Below, one piece after another: positions 1 to 5,361 of a stretch of 8,322 nucleotides of DNA. Below the pieces are notes generated by a model. That model made no database searches. It saw nothing but the letters and a program-made list of their open reading frames with translations, and was not told the origin of the DNA. Origin of the DNA: Caldilineaceae bacterium (GTDB lineage: Bacteria > Chloroflexota > Anaerolineae > Caldilineales > Caldilineaceae); the NCBI GenBank assembly GCA_026645635.1, contig JAPKMV010000123.1:1-8322 (forward strand). Direction: 5' to 3'. The number at the start of each line of letters is the position of its first letter. Within the stretch, counting starts at the first letter, position 1. A program made the position numbers and the translations under genes.

Positions 1-289
1 GATCGCGCACGGTGATGGACTCACCCACGATCACCTCTTGGGGCAGCGGCGCCTTCACCGGTTTCTGCGGCGCGCCGTTGTCCCGCTTATCATCGGGGCG
101 CGGCGCCTTGCCGGCCGCCTTCGCTGCGATGGCGCGCTCGAGTTCAAGTTCGGGGGACATCGGCCGTCCGCCGCCTTTGTTCCCGCCACCTTTGTTCCCG
201 CCGCCGGGCCGCTGCCCGCCAGGTCGCTGTCCGCCCCTGTTCTGTTGCTGCCCACCGGGGCGTGACGGTTTCTTGCTTGTTGTGGCCAT
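1..289 (-). CDS. infB: Translation initiation factor IF-2, N-terminal part (cut by window edge)
   Basis: IF-2 is the GTPase that places initiator fMet-tRNA on the 30S subunit and promotes subunit joining in the cytoplasm. Only the first 96 codons are present; the gene continues past base 1. The ATG at 289-287 is preceded by a perfect Shine-Dalgarno, AGGAGGT (300-294), 4 nt upstream, which fixes the start. Residues 1-45 are a disordered, Gly/Arg/Gln/Lys-rich stretch with pentapeptide repeats (GGQRP twice, GGGNK twice). A charged Ala/Lys/Pro linker follows. The visible end, PQEVIVGESITVRD (about residues 83-96), resembles the beginning of the IF2_N domain (pattern 'I-V-x-x-x-I-T-V-x-E/D-L'). 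The G domain lies outside the window, so the call rests on this motif, the low-complexity N-terminus and the position downstream of nusA and ylxR, where infB is normally found. The open end hides it from stop-to-stop ORF calling. Confidence 0.85.
   Translation of the reverse strand, partial: MATTSKKPSRPGGQQQNRGGQRPGGQRPGGGNKGGGNKGGGRPMSPELELERAIAAKAAGKAPRPDDKRDNGAPQKPVKAPLPQEVIVGESITVRD
174..233 (-). repeat. 15-bp in-frame tandem repeats in the infB 5' end
   Basis: Two adjacent pairs of 15-bp units lie inside infB. Bases 174-188 and 189-203 differ at one base and encode GGGNK twice. Bases 204-218 and 219-233 differ at three bases and encode GGQRP twice. Because the units are multiples of three, copy-number change would lengthen or shorten the disordered IF-2 N-terminus without a frameshift. 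This looks like ordinary slippage evolution of a low-complexity linker. Confidence 0.7.
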
Positions 290-724
290 AGTGACCTCCT
301 TCAATTCTTACGCCGGAAGCCCTGAACGCGCTCAAACGCGCCCATGTTACGCCTCACCGGAATGGCGTAGCTGATCTCAGGCTGGATAGCCTTGTACGGT
401 ATGCAATCTAGGCTCAACTGACTTGACCTGGGGCCGCAGACGGCGCAAGAGGAAGGTGCGGGCGTGGCAGAGAGGAAAGGCGTTTGGATCACGCCCTGAG
501 TGTACGGGCTATTCAGCCATAACACCCCTCCACCCATCGCACACGCAACCCTGCCCGGCGCCAGCAACCTGCTGAGGAAGCGTCAACTTCCCGCCTGTCA
601 CACGCTTAGCGGCCAGCATGGTCGTTCCCTGGAGCAGCCAGGTTATCACCGAGTATCATATGCGTTGCATGTTTGTACACATCCCGTGTGACCGGCCGGG
701 CGTTCACACACCTGGCCGGCCCCA
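290..724 (-). other. 435-bp gap between ylxR and infB, no gene recognised
   Basis: In the usual order, ylxQ (an L7Ae-like protein gene) often lies here, or infB follows ylxR directly. I see no L7Ae-like sequence and no tRNA-like T-arm on either strand. The gap holds a stem-loop just after ylxR (692-719) and a small perfect hairpin with arms 628-632 and 638-642. It also holds a possible minus-strand -10 box TATGAT (660-655) with no convincing -35, and the infB Shine-Dalgarno at 300-294. An 88-codon minus-strand frame (567-301) with a TTG start ends just before that Shine-Dalgarno but resembles nothing I know. The most economical reading is a long infB leader, possibly with its own promoter. 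Confidence 0.5.
692..719 (-). terminator. GC-rich stem-loop just after ylxR
   Basis: Arms 692-700 and 711-719 pair over 9 positions with one mismatch (CCGGCC-core arms) around a 10-nt loop. The structure begins 5 nt beyond the ylxR stop codon. On the minus strand no T-run follows it, so it is not a canonical Rho-independent terminator. It could be a weak terminator, an RNA-processing site or a 3'-end stabiliser separating nusA-ylxR from infB. Confidence 0.4.
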
Positions 725-1054
725 TCAACCCGATTCTTCTACGCCATCCACCGTCTCATCGTCGGTTTCCGGCAACGTCTGCATATAATCGACCAGGGCT
801 TGTCGATCCGCTGGTGACAACTTGGTGCGCAGCGCCTGGTCGATTCGATTCCCTCGCAAAATGATGGCCCAGCAGCGCTGCACCGGGTGAAGATAGGCGC
901 CCCGGCCGGCCAGCTTGCCGGTTGGGTCGACCACCACGCCCTCGGCGGTGCGCACGATGCGGATCAGCGCCCGCTTGCCCTCCACGGCGCGACAGGCAAC
1001 ACAAGTGCGCTGCGGGACGTGTCTGGGACGAGGCGCTTTCGCTTGCTTGGCCAT
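725..1054 (-). CDS. ylxR: YlxR/RnpM family RNA-binding protein
   Basis: A 109-aa protein of the YlxR (DUF448) family, a small nucleic-acid-binding protein encoded beside nusA in many bacteria; in Bacillus it has been described as a modulator of RNase P (RnpM). The hallmark motifs are present: RTCVACR at residues 16-22 with the Cys pair C18/C21, a basic strand KRALIRIVR (27-35), DPTGK (43-47) and GRGAYL (50-55). Length and motif spacing match the family. The first 15 residues are basic (MAKQAKAPRPRH...) and suit RNA binding. The ATG at 1054 is preceded by AGGTGAG, which overlaps the TAG stop of nusA, leaving 7 nt between the genes. Translational coupling to nusA is therefore likely. The C-terminal tail (last 15 residues) is acidic. 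Confidence 0.9.
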   Translation of the reverse strand: MAKQAKAPRPRHVPQRTCVACRAVEGKRALIRIVRTAEGVVVDPTGKLAGRGAYLHPVQRCWAIILRGNRIDQALRTKLSPADRQALVDYMQTLPETDDETVDGVEESG

Positions 1055-1061
1055 GACTCAC

Positions 1062-2093
1062 CTATCGGTAGCGGGCAAAGGCGTCGTCTTCCTCCCACTT
1101 GTTCTTGGGCTTCTTCTTGTCGGACTTGCCCGGCTTCGCCGGCTGGGCTTTGCCCTTGGCCTTGCCCTTGGCCTTGGCAGCCTTGTTGCGCTCGGCGTCG
1201 TCAGCCCAATCCTCCGCAACGACCTCGACATCGTACCCGGCCAGCAGTTCCGCGGGCACGTCGATATCGTCGAGCGACATCTCGGTGCGCTTGGCGCGCC
1301 GTGCGCGCAGCATGTCCGCCGTGATCATCTGCGGCAGCTCATCGCCGGCAGCCAACGCCTCACCCTCGGCGTAGGGGCTTTCGGTGAAGACGCCTTCGGC
1401 CTTTTCGCCGACGCCGGGCCACGGGCGCTCCTCGGTCAGGCCGGCAGTCAGTTCTTCCAACTCGAACGGCGTATCGCCGATGGTGCGGCGCGCCGGCTTG
1501 TCTTCGATGCCCTGGATCAGTTCTTCCAGCGGCTTGAAGTCCGCCGGCAGCATCTCCGGGCCTTCCTGCGTCGGCTCGCGCAGCGACTGCGCCGCCTGCC
1601 AGAGCCGGGTGTCGGCCACGTCGCCATCCTGGCGCAGGATGCGTTCGGCCTTGGCCAGCAGATCCTCTGTCGCCTTGATGGCGGCTTGCTGCGCGCGGTC
1701 GGCGATCAACTCGTCGATGCCTTCCATGCGTGCTTCGGACTCGCTCTTGATATCGATGCGCCAGCCGGTGAGCTTGGCCGCCAGCCGGGCGTTCTGCCCT
1801 TCCTTGCCAATGGCCAGACTCAACTGGCGATCCGGCACAACCACCGTCGCCGTCTTGATCGCGCTGGTGTCGTCCAGCAGCACGCTCTGCACCTTGGCCG
1901 GGCTGAGCGCGTTGGAAATATAGGTGGCGACATCGGTGTCCCACTCGATCACGTCGATCTTTTCGCCGGCCAGCTCGTTGACGATGTTCTGGATGCGCAG
2001 GCCGCGCATACCGACGCAGCTACCCACCGGATCCACGCCGGGCACCGTGGCGATCACGGCGGCTTTGCTGCGCGCGCCCGGCTCGCGGGCGAT
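1062..2093 (-). CDS. nusA: NusA, C-terminal fragment (KH1 remainder, KH2, acidic/Lys-rich tail)
   Basis: This is the downstream part of transcription elongation/termination factor NusA, which binds RNA polymerase and nascent RNA. It is in a different frame from the 5' part. It starts at the break with [10 protein letters not shown], runs through [11 protein letters not shown] (KH1, GxxG loop GMRG) and [13 protein letters not shown], and continues into KH2 with [20 protein letters not shown] (GxxG loop GKEG) and WRIDIKSE. About 190 further residues follow: an acidic region, then a Lys/Ala-rich tail ending [14 protein letters not shown]. That tail is longer than in Bacillus NusA. There is no credible independent start: an internal GTG at 2057 encodes the Val of the KH1 sequence and has no ribosome-binding site. 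The stop TAG (1064-1062) overlaps the ylxR Shine-Dalgarno. Identity is certain; whether the break is real is not. Confidence 0.88.
   Translation of the reverse strand: MAREPGARSKAAVIATVPGVDPVGSCVGMRGLRIQNIVNELAGEKIDVIEWDTDVATYISNALSPAKVQSVLLDDTSAIKTATVVVPDRQLSLAIGKEGQNARLAAKLTGWRIDIKSESEARMEGIDELIADRAQQAAIKATEDLLAKAERILRQDGDVADTRLWQAAQSLREPTQEGPEMLPADFKPLEELIQGIEDKPARRTIGDTPFELEELTAGLTEERPWPGVGEKAEGVFTESPYAEGEALAAGDELPQMITADMLRARRAKRTEMSLDDIDVPAELLAGYDVEVVAEDWADDAERNKAAKAKGKAKGKAQPAKPGKSDKKKPKNKWEEDDAFARYR
1153..1176 (-). repeat. Two perfect 12-bp tandem units in the nusA tail
   Basis: CCCTTGGCCTTG (plus strand) occurs twice in a row, at 1153-1164 and 1165-1176. It encodes the Lys/Ala/Gly low-complexity tail of NusA (AKGKAKGKA). 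The unit is in frame and looks like local slippage. Confidence 0.65.
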
Positions 2094-2700
2094 GGGTGCG
2101 GCTGATGCGGATCACGGGGCCGCGGGTGCTCTTGTGCACATCGACCACGAAGACCTTGACAAAATCGCCGCGGCGCAGCTTCTCCGTGGGGATCTGATCT
2201 TCCTTCATCATCAAGCATTCGTGCTTGTCGTCCAACAGCAGTGTCACTGCGCCGGACAGCGTGTCGGTGCTGCGCACCTGTGCGGTGATCACCTCGCCGA
2301 CCTTGTGGGCGAAGTTTTCGTAAACGGTGTCGCGCTCCGCCTCGCGGATGCGCTGCAAGATCACCTGTTTGGCCGTCTGGGCGGCGATGCGGCCAAACTG
2401 CTCGGGCGTGTCGGGCACGCGCACCACGTCGCCCACTTGGGCGGTGGGCACATAGCGCCGTGCATCCTTCTCCGTGATCTCGGTGCGTTCGCTGATCACA
2501 TCGTCAACCACTTCACGCTCGGTAAGCACGCGCATTTCGCCAGTGTAGCGATCCACCTCAGCGGTGACATTGGCCACCGGGCCAAAATTGCGTTTATAGG
2601 CCGAAACCAGTGCTGCCTCAATCGCCTCAAAGATGACCTCGCGGTCAAGCCCTTTGTCGATGGCCACCTGATTGATGCCGGCAATTAGTGCTTTCGACAT
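2020..2700 (-). CDS. nusA: NusA, N-terminal fragment (RNAP-binding domain and S1), frameshifted
   Basis: This is the 5' part of nusA. The protein begins [18 protein letters not shown] with ATG at 2700, preceded by AAAGGGA about 2 nt upstream. A longer frame reaching 2817 adds 39 residues unlike NusA, so I reject that start. Residues 1 to about 125 are the RNA-polymerase-binding N-terminal domain ([15 protein letters not shown]). About 130-203 are the S1 domain, from VGEVITAQV to [10 protein letters not shown]. After H203 (codon 2094-2092) the frame leaves NusA and reads 23 meaningless residues to a stop at 2022-2020. The normal family sequence after SRTH (a segment like LLRRLFExEVPEI...VEIK, about 25 residues) is absent. 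The NusA reading resumes one base off at 2093 with IAREPG. A loss of about 74 bp explains both the missing residues and the frame change. Confidence 0.88.
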   Translation of the reverse strand: MSKALIAGINQVAIDKGLDREVIFEAIEAALVSAYKRNFGPVANVTAEVDRYTGEMRVLTEREVVDDVISERTEITEKDARRYVPTAQVGDVVRVPDTPEQFGRIAAQTAKQVILQRIREAERDTVYENFAHKVGEVITAQVRSTDTLSGAVTLLLDDKHECLMMKEDQIPTEKLRRGDFVKVFVVDVHKSTRGPVIRISRTHRPRAGRAQQSRRDRHGARRGSGG

Positions 2701-2751
2701 AGTCCCTTTCGCCACTCCCAACAACTGCGTCGGAAAACCGTGCAATCCCCT

Positions 2752-2782
2752 TACAACAACAAAAGTGGGGGTTACCCACTTT
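2752..2782 (-). promoter_or_regulatory. Terminator-like stem-loop in the nusA leader (candidate attenuator)
   Basis: On the minus strand AAAGTGGG (2782-2775), a 5-nt loop and CCCACTTT (2769-2762) form a perfect 8-bp stem. A T-rich run follows, TTTTGTTGTTGT if the last stem bases are counted. The run ends about 50 nt before the nusA start codon. This has the shape of an intrinsic terminator with an interrupted U-tract. It sits between the likely promoter (2880-2852) and the gene, as a leader attenuator would. The 10-mer GTGGCGAAAG occurs both at the 5' edge of the hairpin (2788-2779) and over the nusA Shine-Dalgarno (2715-2706), so alternative pairing of the 3' arm with the ribosome-binding site is conceivable. 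Function is inferred. Confidence 0.5.
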
Positions 2783-2851
2783 CGCCACAACACGCTCGAA
2801 TGGTGCGTCGCCGTCATCCGCAGTTGCGAAGTCTAGCTCGCTACGCCGAAA

Positions 2852-2880
2852 AATGTACCACACCTGGCGAATCCGTGCAA
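2852..2880 (-). promoter_or_regulatory. Candidate sigma-70-type promoter for nusA-ylxR
   Basis: On the minus strand TTGCAC (2880-2875) is followed after exactly 17 nt by TACATT (2857-2852), matching the -35 and -10 consensus at 3/6 and 4/6 positions. Transcription would start near 2845, giving a leader of roughly 145 nt that contains the terminator-like hairpin. It is the best-spaced match I found upstream of nusA, but GC-rich genomes give weak consensus matches and this is a visual call. Confidence 0.35.
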
Positions 2881-2910
2881 GTGGCGCAAGGTCGCTGTGA
2901 AGAAAACAAT

Positions 2911-3003
2911 GATAGACCGCGGATTAGACGGATTAGGCGGATGTGCGCGGATTACAAGAGAATCCGCGAGAATCCGCCGCATCCGCCTAACCCGCGGTCT
3001 ATC
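2911..3003. repeat. Long palindromic hairpin element, copy A (ATAGACC family)
   Basis: The core 2912-3002 (91 bp) begins ATAGACCGCGG and ends CCGCGGTCTAT. Its 42-nt arms (2912-2953, 2961-3002) match at 35 positions around a 7-nt loop, and the flanking G2911/C3003 also pair. Each arm is itself built from four GCGGAT-like hexamers spaced 9, 9 and 10 nt apart. A second element of identical length and about 81% identity (74 of 91 positions) lies at 5244-5334. No transposase and no obvious target-site duplication are visible, so it resembles a REP/MITE-like dispersed element. It lies between the divergent nusA and fdsG promoter regions and could insulate them, but no role is shown. Confidence 0.85.
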
Positions 3004-3111
3004 GCCTCGATGTACCGCGCGATCCAGTGTATTTGACCCTATCTTTTCAGGCGCAGATGCGCTATGCTGGAACGCATATTTGTCCTCCCCAGCCAGCAAA
3101 GGAACGTGACA
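3004..3111 (+). promoter_or_regulatory. Upstream region of the formate dehydrogenase operon
   Basis: About 108 nt separate hairpin copy A from the fdsG start, and the operon promoter should lie here if it is not further left. TTGACC (3033-3038) is a fair -35 box, but the best -10-like TATGCT (3063-3068) is 24 nt away, too far for sigma-70, so I assign no promoter. A small inverted repeat ATGCG/CGCAT (3057-3061 and 3073-3077, 11-nt spacer) could be an operator half-site pair but is short enough to be chance. The fdsG Shine-Dalgarno AAAGGAA lies at 3098-3104. Confidence 0.3.
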
Positions 3112-3645
3112 ATGGCGTCAAAAAACGGGACCTTGCCACCCAAACATGTCTATCGCGGCGACCCGCTGGCGGAGCCACCACCGCCGGAACTGGCCGCGAT
3201 CCTGGCGCCCCACCGCGGCGAGCCGGACGCGCTGATCACCGCGCTGGAGGAGATTCAGCGCCACTATGGCTACCTGGGCAAGAACCATCTGCAATATGTG
3301 GCGCGCGAACTCGGCTTTCCCCTGGCGCGCGTCTTCGGCGTCGCCACCTTCTATAACCTTTTCCGCTTCGCGCCGCCGGGCAAGTACCAGGTGCGCGTCT
3401 GCCGCGGCACCGCCTGCCACGTCAACCACTCGGACGAGATTCTCCACGCGCTGAGCGACCACCTGGGCGTCGGCGTGGACGAAACCACGCCGGACAACCG
3501 CTTCACCCTGCAAGTGGTCGCCTGCATGGGCGCGTGCAGCCTGGCCCCGGTGGTGGTGGTCAACGAGGAGACGCTGGGGCGCATGACGGCGGACAAGGCG
3601 TGGGCGGCGCTGGAGCATCTGGGCGAGGAGGGGGAGGACGCATGA
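3112..3645 (+). CDS. fdsG: NAD-dependent formate dehydrogenase gamma subunit (NuoE/HoxE-like, [2Fe-2S])
   Basis: A 177-aa thioredoxin-like [2Fe-2S] protein of the NuoE/HoxE/FdsG family. It contains the helical N-terminal region (EEIQRHYGYLGKNHLQYVA, 46-64), the conserved GVATFYNLF segment (76-84), and the cluster ligands C97/C102 (CRGTAC, Cx4C) and C138/C142 (CMGAC, Cx3C) with 35 residues between the pairs, as in the family. It should be cytoplasmic and pair with the NuoF-like subunit encoded next, exchanging electrons with its flavin. The start at 3112 follows AAAGGAA 7 nt upstream; an upstream in-frame ATG at 3064 would add 16 residues and has no clear ribosome-binding site. The stop overlaps the fdsB start by 4 nt (ATGA). 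Alternatives are subunit E of complex I or of a hydrogenase. The adjoining catalytic gene argues for formate dehydrogenase. Confidence 0.9.
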   Translation: MASKNGTLPPKHVYRGDPLAEPPPPELAAILAPHRGEPDALITALEEIQRHYGYLGKNHLQYVARELGFPLARVFGVATFYNLFRFAPPGKYQVRVCRGTACHVNHSDEILHALSDHLGVGVDETTPDNRFTLQVVACMGACSLAPVVVVNEETLGRMTADKAWAALEHLGEEGEDA

Positions 3646-5258
3646 AGACTGTCATCCGTGTGGGCATGTCCACCTGCGGGCTGGCCGCGGGCGCGCAGGC
3701 CACCTACCGGGCGCTGGCCGCGGCCATCCACAGCCGCGGGCTGCCCGTCACCCTGCAAGCCACCGGCTGCGTCGGCGCCTGCCACCGCGAGCCGTTGGTG
3801 GAAGTCGCACAAAACGGTGCATCCATTCTCTACGGGCCGGTGACGCCGGCTGAGGTGAACGCGCTGCTGGACCTGCATTTCGGCGCCGCAACGCCCAGCC
3901 CCGCCAGCGACTGGCTGGTGAGCCGGCACGCCGACCGCCGCGACTACCCCTTCCTGGGCAAACAGGTGAAGGTGACGACGCAGCTTTGCGGTGTGATCGA
4001 CCCGCACTCGCTCGACGACTATCTTGCCCATGACGGCTACCAGGCGCTGCGCCAGGCGCTGACGATGACGCCGGGGCAGGTGATCCAGGCCGTCAAGGAT
4101 GCGCGGCTGCGCGGACGCGGCGGCGCAGGCTTCCCCACCGGCGTGAAGTGGGAGATCGGACACAGGCAGCCCGGCGCGCGCAAGTTCCTGATCTGCAACG
4201 CGGACGAAGGCGACCCCGGAGCGTTCATGGACCGCACGATGATCGAGGGCGATCCGCATCGCCTGCTCGAAGGCATGTTGATCGCCGCGCACGCCATCGG
4301 CGCCAGCCGCGGCTACATCTACATCCGCGCCGAATACCCGCTGGCGGTGAAGGCGCTGCATGAGGCCATCGACCAGGGGCGGCGCTACGGCGTCATCGGC
4401 CAGAACATCCTCGGCAGCGGCCTGGATTTCGACTTCGTAATCAAGGAAGGCGCGGGCGCCTTTGTCTGCGGCGAAGAGACCGCGCTCATGCGCTCCATCG
4501 AAGGCTTCCGCGGCATGCCGACCATGCGCCCGCCCTATCCGTCGGAGCACGGGCTGTGGGGCGCTCCCACCAACATCAACAACGTGGAGACCTACGCCAG
4601 CGTCCCCAGCATCCTGCTCAACGGGCCGGGCTGGTACAGCGGCATGGGCACGGCGCGCAGCGGAGGCACCAAAGCCTTTGCCCTGGCCGGCGCAATCCAG
4701 AACTCCGGGCTGGTGGAAATTCCCATCGGGCTGACCCTGCGCGAGATGATCTACGACATTGGCGGCGGCTGCCGCGACGGCAAGGCGTTCAAGGCCGTGC
4801 AGCTCGGCGGCCCGTCGGGCGGCTGCATCCCCGCGGAACTGCTCGACACGCGCATCGACTACGAGGACCTGCGCGCCACCGGCGCCATCATGGGGTCGGG
4901 AGGCATGATCGTGGCGGACGAGACGACCTGCATGGTGGACATCGCCCGCTACTTCCTCACCTTCACCCAGGATGAGTCGTGCGGCAAGTGCATCCCCTGC
5001 CGCGTCGGCACGCGCAAGCTGCTCAACACGCTCACCGCCATCACCCAGGGGCGGGCGACGCAGGCCGACGTCGACAAGTTGGCGGGGCTGTGCAACACCA
5101 TCCACAAGGCGTCGCTCTGCGGCCTGGGCCAGACCGCGCCCAACCCGGTGCTGACGACCATGCGCTACTTCGGCCACGAGTACAGGGCGCACGTGGAGGA
5201 GCATGTCTGTCCGGCGGGGAGTTGTACGTTCAATGGCAATACAATAGACCGCGGATGA
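3642..5258 (+). CDS. fdsB: NAD-dependent formate dehydrogenase beta subunit (NuoF/HoxF-like, FMN, NAD(H), [4Fe-4S])
   Basis: A 538-aa flavoprotein that passes electrons from the formate-oxidising subunit to NAD+. Residues 1 to about 90 are a thioredoxin-like ferredoxin domain with C12, C43 and C47 (TGCVGAC); Gly17 stands where NuoE-type proteins have a fourth Cys. The NuoF core follows: RGRGGAGFPTG (157-167, FMN/NADH binding), CNADEGDPG (185-193), GAGAFVCGEETALMRSIEG (270-288). The N3-type [4Fe-4S] ligands are C447/C450/C453 (CGKCIPC) plus C493. The protein ends shortly after CPAGSC (523-528). It lacks the C-terminal 2x[4Fe-4S] ferredoxin found in many HydB/HndC proteins, as in FdsB. AGGAGGGGGAGG (3626-3637) precedes the ATG, which overlaps the fdsG stop. 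The last four residues (IDRG) and the TGA stop are read from the left end of hairpin copy B, so the native C-terminus may have been replaced. Confidence 0.92.
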   Translation: MKTVIRVGMSTCGLAAGAQATYRALAAAIHSRGLPVTLQATGCVGACHREPLVEVAQNGASILYGPVTPAEVNALLDLHFGAATPSPASDWLVSRHADRRDYPFLGKQVKVTTQLCGVIDPHSLDDYLAHDGYQALRQALTMTPGQVIQAVKDARLRGRGGAGFPTGVKWEIGHRQPGARKFLICNADEGDPGAFMDRTMIEGDPHRLLEGMLIAAHAIGASRGYIYIRAEYPLAVKALHEAIDQGRRYGVIGQNILGSGLDFDFVIKEGAGAFVCGEETALMRSIEGFRGMPTMRPPYPSEHGLWGAPTNINNVETYASVPSILLNGPGWYSGMGTARSGGTKAFALAGAIQNSGLVEIPIGLTLREMIYDIGGGCRDGKAFKAVQLGGPSGGCIPAELLDTRIDYEDLRATGAIMGSGGMIVADETTCMVDIARYFLTFTQDESCGKCIPCRVGTRKLLNTLTAITQGRATQADVDKLAGLCNTIHKASLCGLGQTAPNPVLTTMRYFGHEYRAHVEEHVCPAGSCTFNGNTIDRG

Positions 5259-5335
5259 GGCGGATTTGGCGGATTTTCGCGGATAAAACAGAAATCCGCG
5301 AAAATCCGCCAAATCCGTCAAATCCGCGGTCTATT
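5243..5335. repeat. Long palindromic hairpin element, copy B, between fdsB and fdsA
   Basis: The core 5244-5334 is 91 bp, the same length as copy A. Arms 5244-5284 and 5294-5334 match at 38 of 41 positions around a 9-nt loop, with A5243/T5335 extending the pairing. Hexamers GCGGAT at 5251, 5260, 5269 and 5279 repeat the 9-9-10 spacing of copy A. It starts 15 nt before the end of fdsB, so it supplies that gene's last codons and stop, and ends 27 nt before the fdsA start. In the transcript it would form a very stable stem-loop inside the operon. It could decouple translation, stabilise the upstream mRNA or reduce read-through; these are inferences. Confidence 0.9.
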
Positions 5336-5361
5336 CCGATCTCGCAAGGAGAGAGTAGACG

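Noticed and set aside
301..567. 88-codon minus-strand frame ending just before the infB ribosome-binding site
   Set aside because: It has a TTG start, no clear ribosome-binding site and no family resemblance (not YlxQ-like). It is mentioned as a possibility but not annotated as a gene.
915..2105. 396-codon plus-strand frame opposite ylxR and nusA
   Set aside because: It is a shadow of nusA on the other strand, with low-complexity Leu/Arg/Gly composition and no domain signal.
2701..2817. Extended NusA N-terminus starting at 2817
   Set aside because: The added 39 residues are unlike NusA and would be encoded by the leader hairpin region. The ATG at 2700 gives the family-typical [13 protein letters not shown] start with its own Shine-Dalgarno.
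2911..3003. Small proteins encoded in the hairpin elements
   Set aside because: Frames crossing the palindromes (Asn-Pro-Pro-rich or Arg-Lys-Ser-Ala-rich peptides) are open only because of the GCGGAT repetition. They differ on each side and show no start signals.
3033..3068. Promoter TTGACC / TATGCT for fdsG
   Set aside because: The 24-nt spacing is too long for a sigma-70 promoter, so no confident call is made.
3351..5321. 656-codon open frame on the minus strand across fdsG/fdsB
   Set aside because: It is antisense to well-recognised NuoE and NuoF coding sequence and starts in the hairpin element. Its His/Arg/Ala/Val-rich composition is typical of high-GC shadow frames.
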